The notes under the pieces were generated by a model. The model was not told the origin of the DNA, ran no database searches, and saw only the letters and a list, made by a program, of their open reading frames with translations. Of a stretch of DNA of 64,000 nt, positions 26,154 to 35,326 are shown piece by piece (the stretch's first letter is position 1; each line of letters starts with the position of its first letter). The stretch lies in assembly GCA_045636025.1 (NCBI GenBank), contig JAZTWP010000052.1, positions 1 through 64,000 of the forward strand. The letters are read 5' to 3'. The position numbers were made by a program, and so were the translations under genes. This DNA is from UBA1081 sp045636025 (GTDB lineage: Bacteria; Bacillota; Clostridia; Oscillospirales; Acutalibacteraceae).

Positions 26154-27536
26154 TTATCTTCCGCCGATGTTTATTTTGCATTTTACTGCAGGACCGCCGT
26201 CTGAAACGGGCATAGGCTGTTTTTTACCGCAGTAACCTGAACAAGCCCACGAGAATGTGTCAGAGAGCATATCAACAGTCTTGAGCATATCAAATGCTAC
26301 ACCTGAGATTGTGGTATCACGGATAGCTCTGCCGAGTTTACCGTTTTTGATTTCATAACCCATTGTTATACCAAACATAAACTCGCCGGTTGTGTCTGCC
26401 TGACCATTCTGAGTCTTTGTGAGGTAATAACCGTTATCGATAGATGCAATCATATCCTCAAGCCTATCTGTGCCGGGAAGAATTGCAGTATTTCTCATTC
26501 TTATGAGAGGTTCATCTGAGAAAGCATATGCTCTTGCGTTACCGCAGGGATTAACACCGAAGTGCATTGCGCTTTCTTTGTTGTTCATATATCCTTTAAG
26601 AATACCGTTCTCGATGATAACTGCATCTTCACATACTGTACCTTCATCGTCAACATAAACGGGAAGGGGAACTTCCTTGCCGAATGCTGTGTGTGCATAG
26701 TCAATGATTGTGATTTTTTCTGATGCAACTTTATTTCCGATATTGCCTGCTGCAACAGAACCTGCAAGAACAAGGTCTGCTTCTACAGTATGGCCGATAG
26801 CTTCGTGTGCTATCATACCTGAAATTGAAGAGTCGATGATGCAATCACATACGCCTGCTTCAGAGAAAACACCTTCTTTTTTCTGCATAAGCTTTTCATA
26901 AAGTGAATCAACCTGTTCAAAAAGCTCAGAGGGTGTTGAGAAAATCTGTGTGAAGAAGCCTTTTTTGCAGTTCATAGCTTCAAAAAGCTCAATGTTTGAA
27001 CCATCATTAGCCTCTGCTGTCATTGAAACGTAAATGCATGAGCGGGGAGAGATTGAATGAGAAAAGCTACCCGTTGAAACGTGCAGTAATCTTTCAATGC
27101 AATCCGTACTTATGATAACACCGCGGCTTGTGAGGTCTTTGTATTTGTTTGCAATGTAATCATCAAGCTCTCTTGCGTAATCAAGAAGAACTTTCTGAGG
27201 AACATCAATATAATCATTCTTTTCCTGGTAAAAAGCAACCGGAGTTTCAATAAGAGGTGCTTTGCCTTTGTTTACACGTCTGTCAAGGAAAATAGCATTG
27301 TCCTGAGCAGCTTTTATAACGTTTTTTACGCTTTCGTCTGAGTATTCACCCATTGAAGAAAAGCCGTAAACTCCGTTTTTGTACACTCTTGAACATACAC
27401 CTCCGGATGTTGCTCTTGAGTTGCCCACAAGATTGCCTGAAATGATGCTGATTTTGTTATTTGTATTTACCTGTGAACGGACTTCGGTATAATCACCGAT
27501 GTCAGCTATGTGTTTTTTTATCAGATCGTTCAGCAA
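26154..27536 (-). CDS. tldD: TldD-family metalloprotease subunit
   Basis: 460 residues. The zinc motif HEAIGH (His244, Glu245, His249) followed by TVEAD identifies the catalytic TldD subunit; GGxCGKKQP-like sequence near the C-terminus (SGYCGKKQPMPVSDGG) is also family-typical. It probably pairs with the adjacent TldE. It follows the pseudokinase gene by 14 bp. Confidence 0.92.
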   Translation of the reverse strand: MLNDLIKKHIADIGDYTEVRSQVNTNNKISIISGNLVGNSRATSGGVCSRVYKNGVYGFSSMGEYSDESVKNVIKAAQDNAIFLDRRVNKGKAPLIETPVAFYQEKNDYIDVPQKVLLDYARELDDYIANKYKDLTSRGVIISTDCIERLLHVSTGSFSHSISPRSCIYVSMTAEANDGSNIELFEAMNCKKGFFTQIFSTPSELFEQVDSLYEKLMQKKEGVFSEAGVCDCIIDSSISGMIAHEAIGHTVEADLVLAGSVAAGNIGNKVASEKITIIDYAHTAFGKEVPLPVYVDDEGTVCEDAVIIENGILKGYMNNKESAMHFGVNPCGNARAYAFSDEPLIRMRNTAILPGTDRLEDMIASIDNGYYLTKTQNGQADTTGEFMFGITMGYEIKNGKLGRAIRDTTISGVAFDMLKTVDMLSDTFSWACSGYCGKKQPMPVSDGGPAVKCKINIGGR

Positions 27537-27550
27537 TTTGCTGTACCTCC

Positions 27551-29329
27551 TTAGAATAAGCTTTGAATGGTATCACCTATACCACTTACACTGTCACCGA
27601 GACTGCCGAAAATACTGTCGAGCATTGAGTCTGAGGGGATAATCTGGCTGCTGCCCTGATTGTTTGACTGATTCTTGGTATCGCCCCAGATTTCAATTGT
27701 GATTTCCTGACCTTCATAAACAACGCTGTTTGCGGGAGGATTCATTGTTGCAACGTGACCGGCTTTCTGATTTCCTGTGTTTTCTTTTTCAACAATATTA
27801 TATGAAAGGTTAAGTTTTCCGAGATAGTAAACAGTTTCGGTGAAAGGGATTCCTGTAAAGTCGGGAAGCGTAACAGTTGCCGCACCTTTGCTGTATGTAA
27901 GATTGAGTTTGGAGCCTCTTGCAACCTTTGTGCCCGGGGCAATATCTTGTTCAAATATAACATCTTTTCCTACAGTTGCGGATGATTCGGGATTGAGTGT
28001 AATCTGAAGACCGTAAGTGTTTGCAAAATCGACGATATATGCATCATCTTTCATGTAGTTTTCAAAATTTGGGATTTCAACCATTGATGAACCACCGGGG
28101 AAGTTGAAACTGATAATTCCTGTGAAAGCAAGACAAGCAAAGAAAATAAGCATAACAGCTACAATGCTGAAACTGAGAACAACTGTTGCTACACCAGAGG
28201 GGCCTCTTTCATATGAATCATCTTTTGTAAGAACGGGAATTTCAGGAGTTGCGTTGATAACAACAGGAGCTGCTGTCTTGGGTTTTGCATAGTCATTGGC
28301 ACTCATTTCACTGATGGGGTCAATGAGTGATGCATTTGCAAAGGTAGTTGCCTGTTTTTTCTGCATTTCAAATGCTTCTTTTGTGAATGATTTTCTCAGG
28401 TGACCGATTGCTGAAGTTCTTTCGTCAGGCTGAACCTGAAATGCGCTGATAAATGCTGCGAGAACGTAGTCAGGAAGTTCTCTTGCGTAAACAGCAGGAA
28501 TTGTAAGAAGGTCTTCTTCAGCTCTGATTTTTGCATCGATGGGTACAATGCCTGTGATGCATTTGTAAAGTGTTGCAATAAAGCCGTATACGTCAGTCGC
28601 TTCGGAAAGAGCTGTTGTTTTTGAGTACTGCTCAATTGCAGCATAACCGTGTCTTAAATCAGCAGAAATTCTGCCGTCGGCCTGACGTACTTCGTTGATG
28701 CTGAAGCCCCAGAGTTTGAACTTTCCGTTTTCGCAAAGGAAAAGAGTGTCAGGTGAAATTGCACCATGCACTATACCTTCCTTGTGAAGCGCTTCAATAG
28801 CGTCAAGTACGGGAAAAATTTTATCATTTATTGTATTCCAGTCAAGTACGTTATTGTTTTCGTCAATGAAATCATTAAGAGTCTGAATTCCGTCTGCTTC
28901 AGCGATTGCATAAGCAGTGTCGTTTGCTTCAAAAACATCAAAAACTGTGATTACAGATTCAAATGCTTTGAGCTTCATTACCTTGTGCCACATATCAAGG
29001 AACTGAGTTCGCATAGCCTTGAAATAATCAATATCATTTTCTGCAATAAGAGGTTTGAGTTCATTCTGTTTACGAATGCAGACTAATTCGGGGAGAAACT
29101 CTCTGATTCTTATGCAGCTATTTGTTATTGTATCAAGACCAAGGTATGTAACACCTTCAGAATTTCTTTCAAGAATGTCACCTACAATATATTTTCCTGC
29201 AAGAATTGTGCCGTATGCGAGGAAAGGTGCTGATTGTTCAGTTTTTGTATCAAAACCGCAGTAAGGACAGATTTCAATATCACCGATTTCATTCATACAA
29301 CCGGGACACAGATTTTTATAAAAGCCCAT
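27551..29329 (-). CDS. Zinc-ribbon pseudokinase with PASTA domains
   Basis: 592 residues. Domain order: zinc ribbon (Cys8, Cys11, Cys21, Cys24); protein-kinase fold (about 40-320); one membrane helix (about 395-420); two PASTA repeats (about 430-570); Ser/Gly-rich tail. The kinase core is degenerate. The VAIKEYFP-like segment of clostridial homologues reads IRIREFLP (Lys to Arg76); HRDxKxxN reads HGAISPDTL (Asp to Ala190, Asn to Thr195); DFG reads WGF (Asp to Trp207). It should therefore be catalytically dead or very weak. PASTA domains usually bind peptidoglycan muropeptides, so it may pass a wall signal inward. It has its own promoter and a GGAGG site and heads the TldD-TldE operon. Confidence 0.88.
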   Translation of the reverse strand: MGFYKNLCPGCMNEIGDIEICPYCGFDTKTEQSAPFLAYGTILAGKYIVGDILERNSEGVTYLGLDTITNSCIRIREFLPELVCIRKQNELKPLIAENDIDYFKAMRTQFLDMWHKVMKLKAFESVITVFDVFEANDTAYAIAEADGIQTLNDFIDENNNVLDWNTINDKIFPVLDAIEALHKEGIVHGAISPDTLFLCENGKFKLWGFSINEVRQADGRISADLRHGYAAIEQYSKTTALSEATDVYGFIATLYKCITGIVPIDAKIRAEEDLLTIPAVYARELPDYVLAAFISAFQVQPDERTSAIGHLRKSFTKEAFEMQKKQATTFANASLIDPISEMSANDYAKPKTAAPVVINATPEIPVLTKDDSYERGPSGVATVVLSFSIVAVMLIFFACLAFTGIISFNFPGGSSMVEIPNFENYMKDDAYIVDFANTYGLQITLNPESSATVGKDVIFEQDIAPGTKVARGSKLNLTYSKGAATVTLPDFTGIPFTETVYYLGKLNLSYNIVEKENTGNQKAGHVATMNPPANSVVYEGQEITIEIWGDTKNQSNNQGSSQIIPSDSMLDSIFGSLGDSVSGIGDTIQSLF

Positions 29330-29366
29330 ATTATTACCTCCGGAAATTATTCATCATATTATTTTT

Positions 29367-29394
29367 ATTATACCACAATAATTTTGATTTACAA
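29367..29394 (-). promoter_or_regulatory. Promoter of the pseudokinase-TldD-TldE operon
   Basis: Minus-strand TTGTAA (29389-29394) and TATAAT (29367-29372), spacer 16 bp. Confidence 0.6.
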
Positions 29395-29402
29395 TAATAA
29401 AA

Positions 29403-31001
29403 TTATGTTTCATCATTAAGGACTGCTTCAGCACATCTTATGCCGTCAACAGCAGCAGATATAATTCCGCCTGCATATCCTGCGCCTTCACCGCAGGGGT
29501 AAAGCCCTCTGATATTTGTCTGGAAGAATTCATCACGTAGAATTCTGACAGGTGAAGAGCTTCGGCTTTCGGGGAATGTGAGTACGGCATCGTGAAGAGC
29601 AAAACCGTGAAGTTTTTTGTCAAAATCGATAATTGCATCACGGATAGTGTCTGTAACACAAGAGGGGAGCACATTTCTTATATCAGACATTTCAACACCT
29701 GTGGGACAGGTAGGTCTTACTCCGCCTAGTTTTGTTGATTTGTTGCCGTTGAGGAAATCACCTACAAGCTGTGCCGGAGCAGTATAATCTCCACCGCCAT
29801 TGATGAAACCGGCTTGTTCAATTTGTCTCTGGAAAGCGAAACCTGAGAGTGGATTGTCATCTTCAAAATAAGAAGGCTCAATTCCAACGAGAATTGCAGA
29901 GTTTGCGTTTTCACCGTCACGGGCAAATTCGCTCATGCCGTTTGTAACCATTCCGCCTTCTTCACTTGAAGCGGCAACAACAGTACCACCGGGACACATA
30001 CAGAATGTGTATCCGCCTCTGCCGTGTAATGGATGGTTTGAAAGTTTATAGTCAGCTGCACCGAGAATAGGATTGTTCCACATATTGCCGTACTGAGCCT
30101 TGTTGATAAGTTCCTGGGGATGTTCAATTCTTGTGCCCACAGAGAAAGCTTTCTGCTCCATTCTGACTCCTTTTTTATACAGCATTTCAACTGTATCACG
30201 GGCAGAATGTCCGGTACAAAGAACAATACAGTCAGTTTCAATATCTACCATTGAGCCGTTTTTATCTTCATATGTCAGACCATGGATAAAATTGTTTGCG
30301 ACAATTATATCTGTCATTTTGCAACAGAATCTTACTTCGCCGCCCATTGAGATAATATCTTCTCTGATATTTTTAACTACACCGCCAAGTTTATCTGTGC
30401 CGATATGAGGTCTTGCGGAATACATTATTTCTTCCGGAGCACCGTGAGCATAAAGCTGATTGAATACTTCACGGCATCTGCCGTCTTTAATGCCTGTTGT
30501 GAGTTTACCGTCAGAAAAAGTACCTGCTCCGCCTTCACCATACTGAACATTTGATGATGTATTGAGTCTTCTGTGAGTCCAGAAATCAATAACATCTTTT
30601 GTTCTTGTCTCAACATCGTTACCTCTTTCAAGGATTATAGGTCTGAGACCACATTTTGCAAGAATAAGACCGCAAAGCATACCTGCAGGACCGAAACCGA
30701 TGATAACAGGTCTTAACTGAGAGGTTCTTTTAACGGGTGGTATCGTGTAGTTGTATCTTTCTCTGAAAAGAACTTTATTTGCAGGAAAACGTGCTGCAAT
30801 TTCTTCTTCACCAGATTCGAGTTCAACATCAACGGAGTAAACCATTTTTATGTTATTCTTTTTTCTTGAGTCGATAGATTCTCTCGCAATTTCAAAAGAA
30901 GAGAAGTCTTCTTCTGAAACACCGATAACCTTTGCCGCTATTTTTCTGAGATGTTCGGTTGATTCACCTACATCAAGGGGCAATTCGTTAATTCTGAGCA
31001 T
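29403..31001 (-). CDS. FAD-dependent oxidoreductase, conserved uncharacterised type
   Basis: 532 residues. An N-terminal domain of about 95 residues (MLRINELPLDVGES) precedes a Rossmann FAD site PVIIGFGPAGMLCGL. The motif SSNVQYGEGGAGTFSDGKLTT and the C-terminal GLYPCGEGAGYAGGI are characteristic of a flavoprotein family common in Firmicutes, whose substrate is not established. Its start overlaps the end of the upstream flavoprotein gene by 14 bases. Confidence 0.88.
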   Translation of the reverse strand: MLRINELPLDVGESTEHLRKIAAKVIGVSEEDFSSFEIARESIDSRKKNNIKMVYSVDVELESGEEEIAARFPANKVLFRERYNYTIPPVKRTSQLRPVIIGFGPAGMLCGLILAKCGLRPIILERGNDVETRTKDVIDFWTHRRLNTSSNVQYGEGGAGTFSDGKLTTGIKDGRCREVFNQLYAHGAPEEIMYSARPHIGTDKLGGVVKNIREDIISMGGEVRFCCKMTDIIVANNFIHGLTYEDKNGSMVDIETDCIVLCTGHSARDTVEMLYKKGVRMEQKAFSVGTRIEHPQELINKAQYGNMWNNPILGAADYKLSNHPLHGRGGYTFCMCPGGTVVAASSEEGGMVTNGMSEFARDGENANSAILVGIEPSYFEDDNPLSGFAFQRQIEQAGFINGGGDYTAPAQLVGDFLNGNKSTKLGGVRPTCPTGVEMSDIRNVLPSCVTDTIRDAIIDFDKKLHGFALHDAVLTFPESRSSSPVRILRDEFFQTNIRGLYPCGEGAGYAGGIISAAVDGIRCAEAVLNDET

Positions 31002-32253
31002 AATTATTCTCCGTTAAATATAAAATTGCGTTTTTACCTGCACATCTGCCTGAGCTCCATGCCCACGCAAGATTGTAACCGCCGCAGATAGCATCGACAT
31101 CAAGCACTTCACCGCAGGCAAAAAGGCCTTTTGAATATTTAGATTCAAGTGTTGTACTGTTGAATGCTTTTGTATCTGCACCACCTGCTGTTACCTGAGA
31201 GTTATCAAATCCGAGAACTCCTGATGCGTCTGCAATTTCCGAACAGATAACTTCTGTCAATACTGCTATATCATTTTTTGTAAGATTTGAGATTTTTGTG
31301 TTGCAATCAATGCCTGCTGCGGTAAGCTTTGCAATTCCGAGCTTTTTGGGTATAACGCCTGACAGCAGATCTTCCGCAAAAAGTGATGGATTCTGTTTTT
31401 TTCTTGATTTCACATAATCAAATATTTCTTCAGGAGTAAAAGAGGGTAGTGAGTTGATCACAACAGATATTTTACCTTTTTTGTGATATGCAAAATGTTC
31501 AGAAACAGCTCTTGAAACTTCCATTGCCGGTATTCCTGAGATGCCGTAATCTGTATACTGAATTTCACCTGTTGAAGAAGCGATAACAACACCATTTTCG
31601 ACTATGTAAATTTCTCCTGCTGCTCTTACACCTTTAAGCGCTTTGTTCTTGCGCTTGAGGAGAATTCCTGTAAGCGAAGGAAAAGGTGTTTTTATTTTTA
31701 TTCCGAAAGCTGATAATAATTCAAAGCATGAGCCGTCTGAGCCTTGCACGCTGGCAGATTTTCCGCCACCTGCAATGATAATTGCATCGGCAGAAATATC
31801 GTCGTTGAGAAGATAACCTTTTTTGTTTTTTTCTGCTTTTGTGATTTTTGTGTCACAGATAATTTTAATACCGAGGTTGTCAGCTTCAAATCTCAATGCA
31901 TCAAGCACGGATGAAGCTTGAAAACTCATAGGATAAAGCCTGCCGTCATCTTCTTCAGAAAGATAAATTCCCATACTTCTGAAAAATTCAACATTGCTTT
32001 CTGTACTGTATTGACCGAAAATACTTCTGATAAACTTTTTGTCACCTGAATAGTATTTGTCTTCAGTTGATACATTCATAATATTGCATCTGCCGTTACC
32101 TGTGGCAAGAATTTTTTTGCCTGCTTTGGGCAATCTTTCATATACAACAATTTCAATATCAGCGCTGATTGCTCTGCTGAATCTGGCCGCTTCAATTGCA
32201 GCAGCAAGTCCTGAAGCACCGCCACCGATAACAGCTAATTTCTTTTTTTTCAT
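30988..32253 (-). CDS. HI0933/YhiN-family flavoprotein
   Basis: 421 residues. The FAD Rossmann motif is VIGGGASGLAAAIEAAR, followed by AGKKILATGNGRCN, a hallmark of the HI0933-like family; GGxxTKxF-like TAGGADTKAF and LFACGEVLDVDAICGGYNLAWAWSSG complete the C-terminus. Annotated members are called aminoacetone oxidase-like, but the true reaction is unclear. ATG 32253 is chosen because AAAGGA lies about ten bases upstream; an in-frame GTG at 32271 would overlap this site. Confidence 0.9.
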   Translation of the reverse strand: MKKKKLAVIGGGASGLAAAIEAARFSRAISADIEIVVYERLPKAGKKILATGNGRCNIMNVSTEDKYYSGDKKFIRSIFGQYSTESNVEFFRSMGIYLSEEDDGRLYPMSFQASSVLDALRFEADNLGIKIICDTKITKAEKNKKGYLLNDDISADAIIIAGGGKSASVQGSDGSCFELLSAFGIKIKTPFPSLTGILLKRKNKALKGVRAAGEIYIVENGVVIASSTGEIQYTDYGISGIPAMEVSRAVSEHFAYHKKGKISVVINSLPSFTPEEIFDYVKSRKKQNPSLFAEDLLSGVIPKKLGIAKLTAAGIDCNTKISNLTKNDIAVLTEVICSEIADASGVLGFDNSQVTAGGADTKAFNSTTLESKYSKGLFACGEVLDVDAICGGYNLAWAWSSGRCAGKNAILYLTENNYAQN

Positions 32254-32286
32254 CAGGAAAAATCCTTTCACATGTTTAACATTATT

Positions 32287-32315
32287 ATTTTACGCACAAA
32301 CAGTCAAAGTGTCAA
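32287..32315 (-). promoter_or_regulatory. SigA-type promoter of the flavoprotein pair
   Basis: Minus-strand TTGACA (32310-32315) and TAAAAT (32287-32292), spacer 17 bp; divergent from the SCIFF promoter. Confidence 0.75.
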
Positions 32316-32364
32316 GTGTAATTATATATTTAATTGTATATAAATTTATTTAAGGCAATATATC

Positions 32365-32393
32365 TTGACATTCAGATAACTGTGTGATATACT
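32365..32393 (+). promoter_or_regulatory. SCIFF operon promoter
   Basis: TTGACA (32365-32370) and TATACT (32388-32393) with a 17-bp spacer and an extended TGA before the -10 box: a strong constitutive-looking SigA promoter. Confidence 0.85.
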
Positions 32394-32447
32394 GTTATCG
32401 AATTTTAACCGTAATTGCGGAATATTTATGAATTGGAGATTTGAATT

Positions 32448-32591
32448 ATGGAAAGAATTACAACTCTTGAAACTCGTAACCTTTGCGAAAGCGCACAGAA
32501 CGGTGGCTGCGGTGAATGCCAGACATCATGCCAGTCTGCATGTAAGACAAGCTGCGGTATCGCAAATCAGCAGTGCGAAAACAAAGACTAA
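32448..32591 (+). CDS. scfA: SCIFF ranthipeptide precursor
   Basis: A 47-residue peptide with the SCIFF (six cysteines in forty-five residues) pattern. Cysteines are at 13, 21, 24, 28, 32, 36 and 43, and the core reads CGECQTSCQSACKTSC, the family signature. There is one more cysteine (Cys13, in the leader) than the usual six. The residue after Cys36 is Gly where family members have Thr; that Thr was the reported thioether acceptor in studied precursors. A TTGGAGA site precedes the ATG. The radical-SAM maturase follows after a terminator. Product function is unknown, though ranthipeptides have been linked to population signalling in Clostridia. Confidence 0.95.
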   Translation: MERITTLETRNLCESAQNGGCGECQTSCQSACKTSCGIANQQCENKD

Positions 32592-32604
32592 TTCAGAAAT
32601 CATG

Positions 32605-32630
32605 AATGCCGCTTGATGCGGCATTTTTTT
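32605..32630 (+). terminator. Terminator/attenuator between SCIFF precursor and maturase
   Basis: AATGCCGC (32605-32612) pairs with GCGGCATT (32618-32625) followed by a T6-7 run. It should make the precursor mRNA more abundant than the maturase mRNA. Confidence 0.88.
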
Positions 32631-32651
32631 CTGTTATCAGGAGATTAAAAT

Positions 32652-34031
32652 ATGGTACATCAATATAAACTCAACGGCTTCAATATTGTTCTTGATTCTT
32701 GCTCAGGTTCAATTCATGCTGTAGATGAAGTTGCATATGACATAATTGCTATGTTCAAAGAAAAATCTCAGAATGAAATCGTCTCTGAGATTCTTTCTGC
32801 ATATTCTCACAGAGATGATGTTACAGAAGAAGATGTAAGACTCTGTATTGAAGATATTGCTTCTCTTGAAAAAGCTGGTAAGCTTTTTACACCCGATACT
32901 TTTGAAGCAGATGCTACAAGATTCAAAACAAAGAGTGGAAATATTATCAAGGCTCTTTGTCTTCACGTTGCTCATACCTGTAATCTCAACTGTGCATATT
33001 GCTTTGCAAGTCAGGGTAATTACCACGGTGACAGAGGTATTATGTCTTTTGAGGTAGGTAAGAGAGCACTTGATTTTCTTGTTGAAAATTCAGGAAACAG
33101 AACAAATCTTGAAGTTGACTTCTTCGGCGGTGAACCGCTTATGAACTGGCAGGTAGTAAAAGACCTTGTTATGTATGCCCGTTCAATTGAGAAAGAAAAA
33201 GGCAAGAATTTCCGCTTTACACTTACAACAAACGGTGTTCTTGTTGATGATGACGTTATTGAATTTGCAAATAAAGAAATGCACAACGTTGTTCTCAGTC
33301 TTGACGGAAGAAAAGAAATTCACGATGCTGTACGTGTTGACTACGCAGGTAACGGAAGCTGGGAAAGAATCGTTCCCAAATTCCAGAAGTTTGTTGAAGC
33401 AAGAGGTGACAGAGAATATTATATGCGTGGTACTTTTACTCACGCCAACCCCGATTTCACAAAAGATATCAACGAAATGCTTAGACTTGGTTTTAACAAG
33501 CTGAGCATGGAGCCCGTTGTCTGTGCTCCCGAAGATGCATCTGCGCTCACTCAGGAAGACCTTCCCGTTGTTCTTGAACAGTATGAGCTGCTTGCAAAAG
33601 ACATTCTCGAGAAAGAGAAAGAAGGTAAGCCTTATATATTCTATCATTATATGATTGATCTTAAGGGCGGTCCTTGTATTTATAAGAGAATTTCAGGTTG
33701 CGGCTCAGGAACAGAATATATGGCTGTTACTCCTTGGGGCGATCTTTATCCTTGCCATCAGTTTGTAGGTGATGAAAAATTCCTTATGGGTAATGTATTT
33801 GACTGTGTCACAAACAATGATGTCCGTGAAGAATTCAGAAGCTGTAATGTATATGTACGTCCCGAATGCAGAGATTGTTGGGCAAAACTTTACTGCTCAG
33901 GCGGTTGTGCGGCAAACGCATATCATGCAACAGGCACAATCACAGGTATTTACGAATACGGCTGTACTCTCTTCAAGAAGAGAATGGAATGTGCAATTAT
34001 GATGCAGGTTGCAAAGGAATTGGGTAAATAA
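32652..34031 (+). CDS. scfB: Thioether cross-link-forming SCIFF peptide maturase (radical SAM/SPASM)
   Basis: 459 residues. An N-terminal RRE-like region (MVHQYKLNGFNIVLD) should bind the precursor leader. The radical-SAM [4Fe-4S] motif is C110-x3-C114-x2-C117 (TCNLNCAYC). The C-terminal SPASM region (CHQF, CRDCWAKLYCSGGC, YGC) binds auxiliary clusters. By family it forms Cys thioethers on the SCIFF peptide using S-adenosylmethionine. The stop codon overlaps the start of the next gene by one base. Confidence 0.95.
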   Translation: MVHQYKLNGFNIVLDSCSGSIHAVDEVAYDIIAMFKEKSQNEIVSEILSAYSHRDDVTEEDVRLCIEDIASLEKAGKLFTPDTFEADATRFKTKSGNIIKALCLHVAHTCNLNCAYCFASQGNYHGDRGIMSFEVGKRALDFLVENSGNRTNLEVDFFGGEPLMNWQVVKDLVMYARSIEKEKGKNFRFTLTTNGVLVDDDVIEFANKEMHNVVLSLDGRKEIHDAVRVDYAGNGSWERIVPKFQKFVEARGDREYYMRGTFTHANPDFTKDINEMLRLGFNKLSMEPVVCAPEDASALTQEDLPVVLEQYELLAKDILEKEKEGKPYIFYHYMIDLKGGPCIYKRISGCGSGTEYMAVTPWGDLYPCHQFVGDEKFLMGNVFDCVTNNDVREEFRSCNVYVRPECRDCWAKLYCSGGCAANAYHATGTITGIYEYGCTLFKKRMECAIMMQVAKELGK

Positions 34032-35326
34032 TGAACACCCCGATATTTGATTTTGTGAAAAGATATTCACAATCTGAAGCAGCAAGGCTTCATATGCCGG
34101 GTCATAAAGGTGTTTCTTTTCTTGGCTGTGAAAACCTTGATATAACTGAAATAAACGGTGCTGATGCGCTTTATAATGCAGACGGTATTATAGCGGAAAG
34201 TGAAAAGAATGCAACTTCACTATTCGGAAGTGTTGCTACATTTTATTCTGCAGGCGGTTCATCTCAGAGTATAAAAGCGATGATGTCTCTTGCAAAAAAC
34301 GGCAGAAAAGATTTCACAGTGCTTGCTGCAAGAAATGTTCATAAATCATTTATATACGCTTGTGCATTGCTTGGTATCAAAGTTCGATGGCTGTTTGATG
34401 ATAATGAGAATTTTTCTCTTTGCAGATGTAATGTCACTGCAGAATATCTTGAATATGAGCTGAAAAAAGAGAATGCTGATGCTGTTTATATTACATCGCC
34501 TGATTATCTCGGTGGTATGAATGATATAAAATCACTTTCAGAAGTTGCTCACAGATACGGAGCATTAATGCTCGTTGATAACGCACATGGTGCATATCTT
34601 CGTTTTCTTGAAAATAGTCTTCATCCTGTTGATCTCGGAGCTGATATGTGTTGTGATTCCGCACATAAGACGTTACCTGTTTTAACCGGTGGCGCATATC
34701 TTCACATAAACAATGAAAAATTTGCAAGTTCAGCAAAATCTTCGCTTGAGATGTTCGGTTCTACAAGCCCGTCATATCTTATTCTACAGTCACTTGACTT
34801 ATGTAATGCATATCTTTCAGACGGATATAAGCAAAAACTTGCAGAATGTGTAAAAAATGTCACAGCTCTTAGAAATGCACTCGCTGTAAACGGTTGGAAG
34901 AGTGTCAACAGTGATCCGCTGAAGCTTACTGTTCTGACATCAGGTACAGATTTTGCAGACAGACTCAGAAAGCACAGAATAGAATGTGAATATGAGGATC
35001 CTGATTACACAGTAATGATGTTTACTCCGGAAACAGATGTTGCTGAATATGAGTTGGTTTTAACAGCCGCAGGAAAGTGTGATTCAGAGATTTCGGAGTC
35101 AGTTCTTGAATTCAGAAAACCTGTAAAATTCTGTGAAATAGAAGATGCAATGTTTTCTGAAGCTGAATATATCAGTACAGAGAATGCTGTAGGCAGAATT
35201 GTTGTAGATACAACAGTCGGCTGTCCTCCTGCTGTTTCTGTACTTGTCAGCGGAGAAATAATAACTGAATCTGCTGTTGAAATAATGAAATATTACGGTA
35301 TTACTTCAATCAAAGTAAAAAAATAA
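34031..35326 (+). CDS. PLP-dependent Orn/Lys/Arg decarboxylase-family protein
   Basis: 431 residues, fold-type I PLP enzyme. The N-terminal RLHMPGHKG, the SxHKS-like element RNVHKSF (residues 101-107), Asp183 in LVDNAHG and the Schiff-base Lys213 in SAHKTLPVLTGG are hallmarks of the Orn/Lys/Arg decarboxylase major domain. It is shorter than full inducible decarboxylases but similar in size to the compact SpeA-like forms of Firmicutes. The substrate (arginine, lysine or a peptide-derived residue) is not readable. Its ATG overlaps the maturase stop, so it is translationally coupled to the SCIFF locus. Confidence 0.88.
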   Translation: MNTPIFDFVKRYSQSEAARLHMPGHKGVSFLGCENLDITEINGADALYNADGIIAESEKNATSLFGSVATFYSAGGSSQSIKAMMSLAKNGRKDFTVLAARNVHKSFIYACALLGIKVRWLFDDNENFSLCRCNVTAEYLEYELKKENADAVYITSPDYLGGMNDIKSLSEVAHRYGALMLVDNAHGAYLRFLENSLHPVDLGADMCCDSAHKTLPVLTGGAYLHINNEKFASSAKSSLEMFGSTSPSYLILQSLDLCNAYLSDGYKQKLAECVKNVTALRNALAVNGWKSVNSDPLKLTVLTSGTDFADRLRKHRIECEYEDPDYTVMMFTPETDVAEYELVLTAAGKCDSEISESVLEFRKPVKFCEIEDAMFSEAEYISTENAVGRIVVDTTVGCPPAVSVLVSGEIITESAVEIMKYYGITSIKVKK

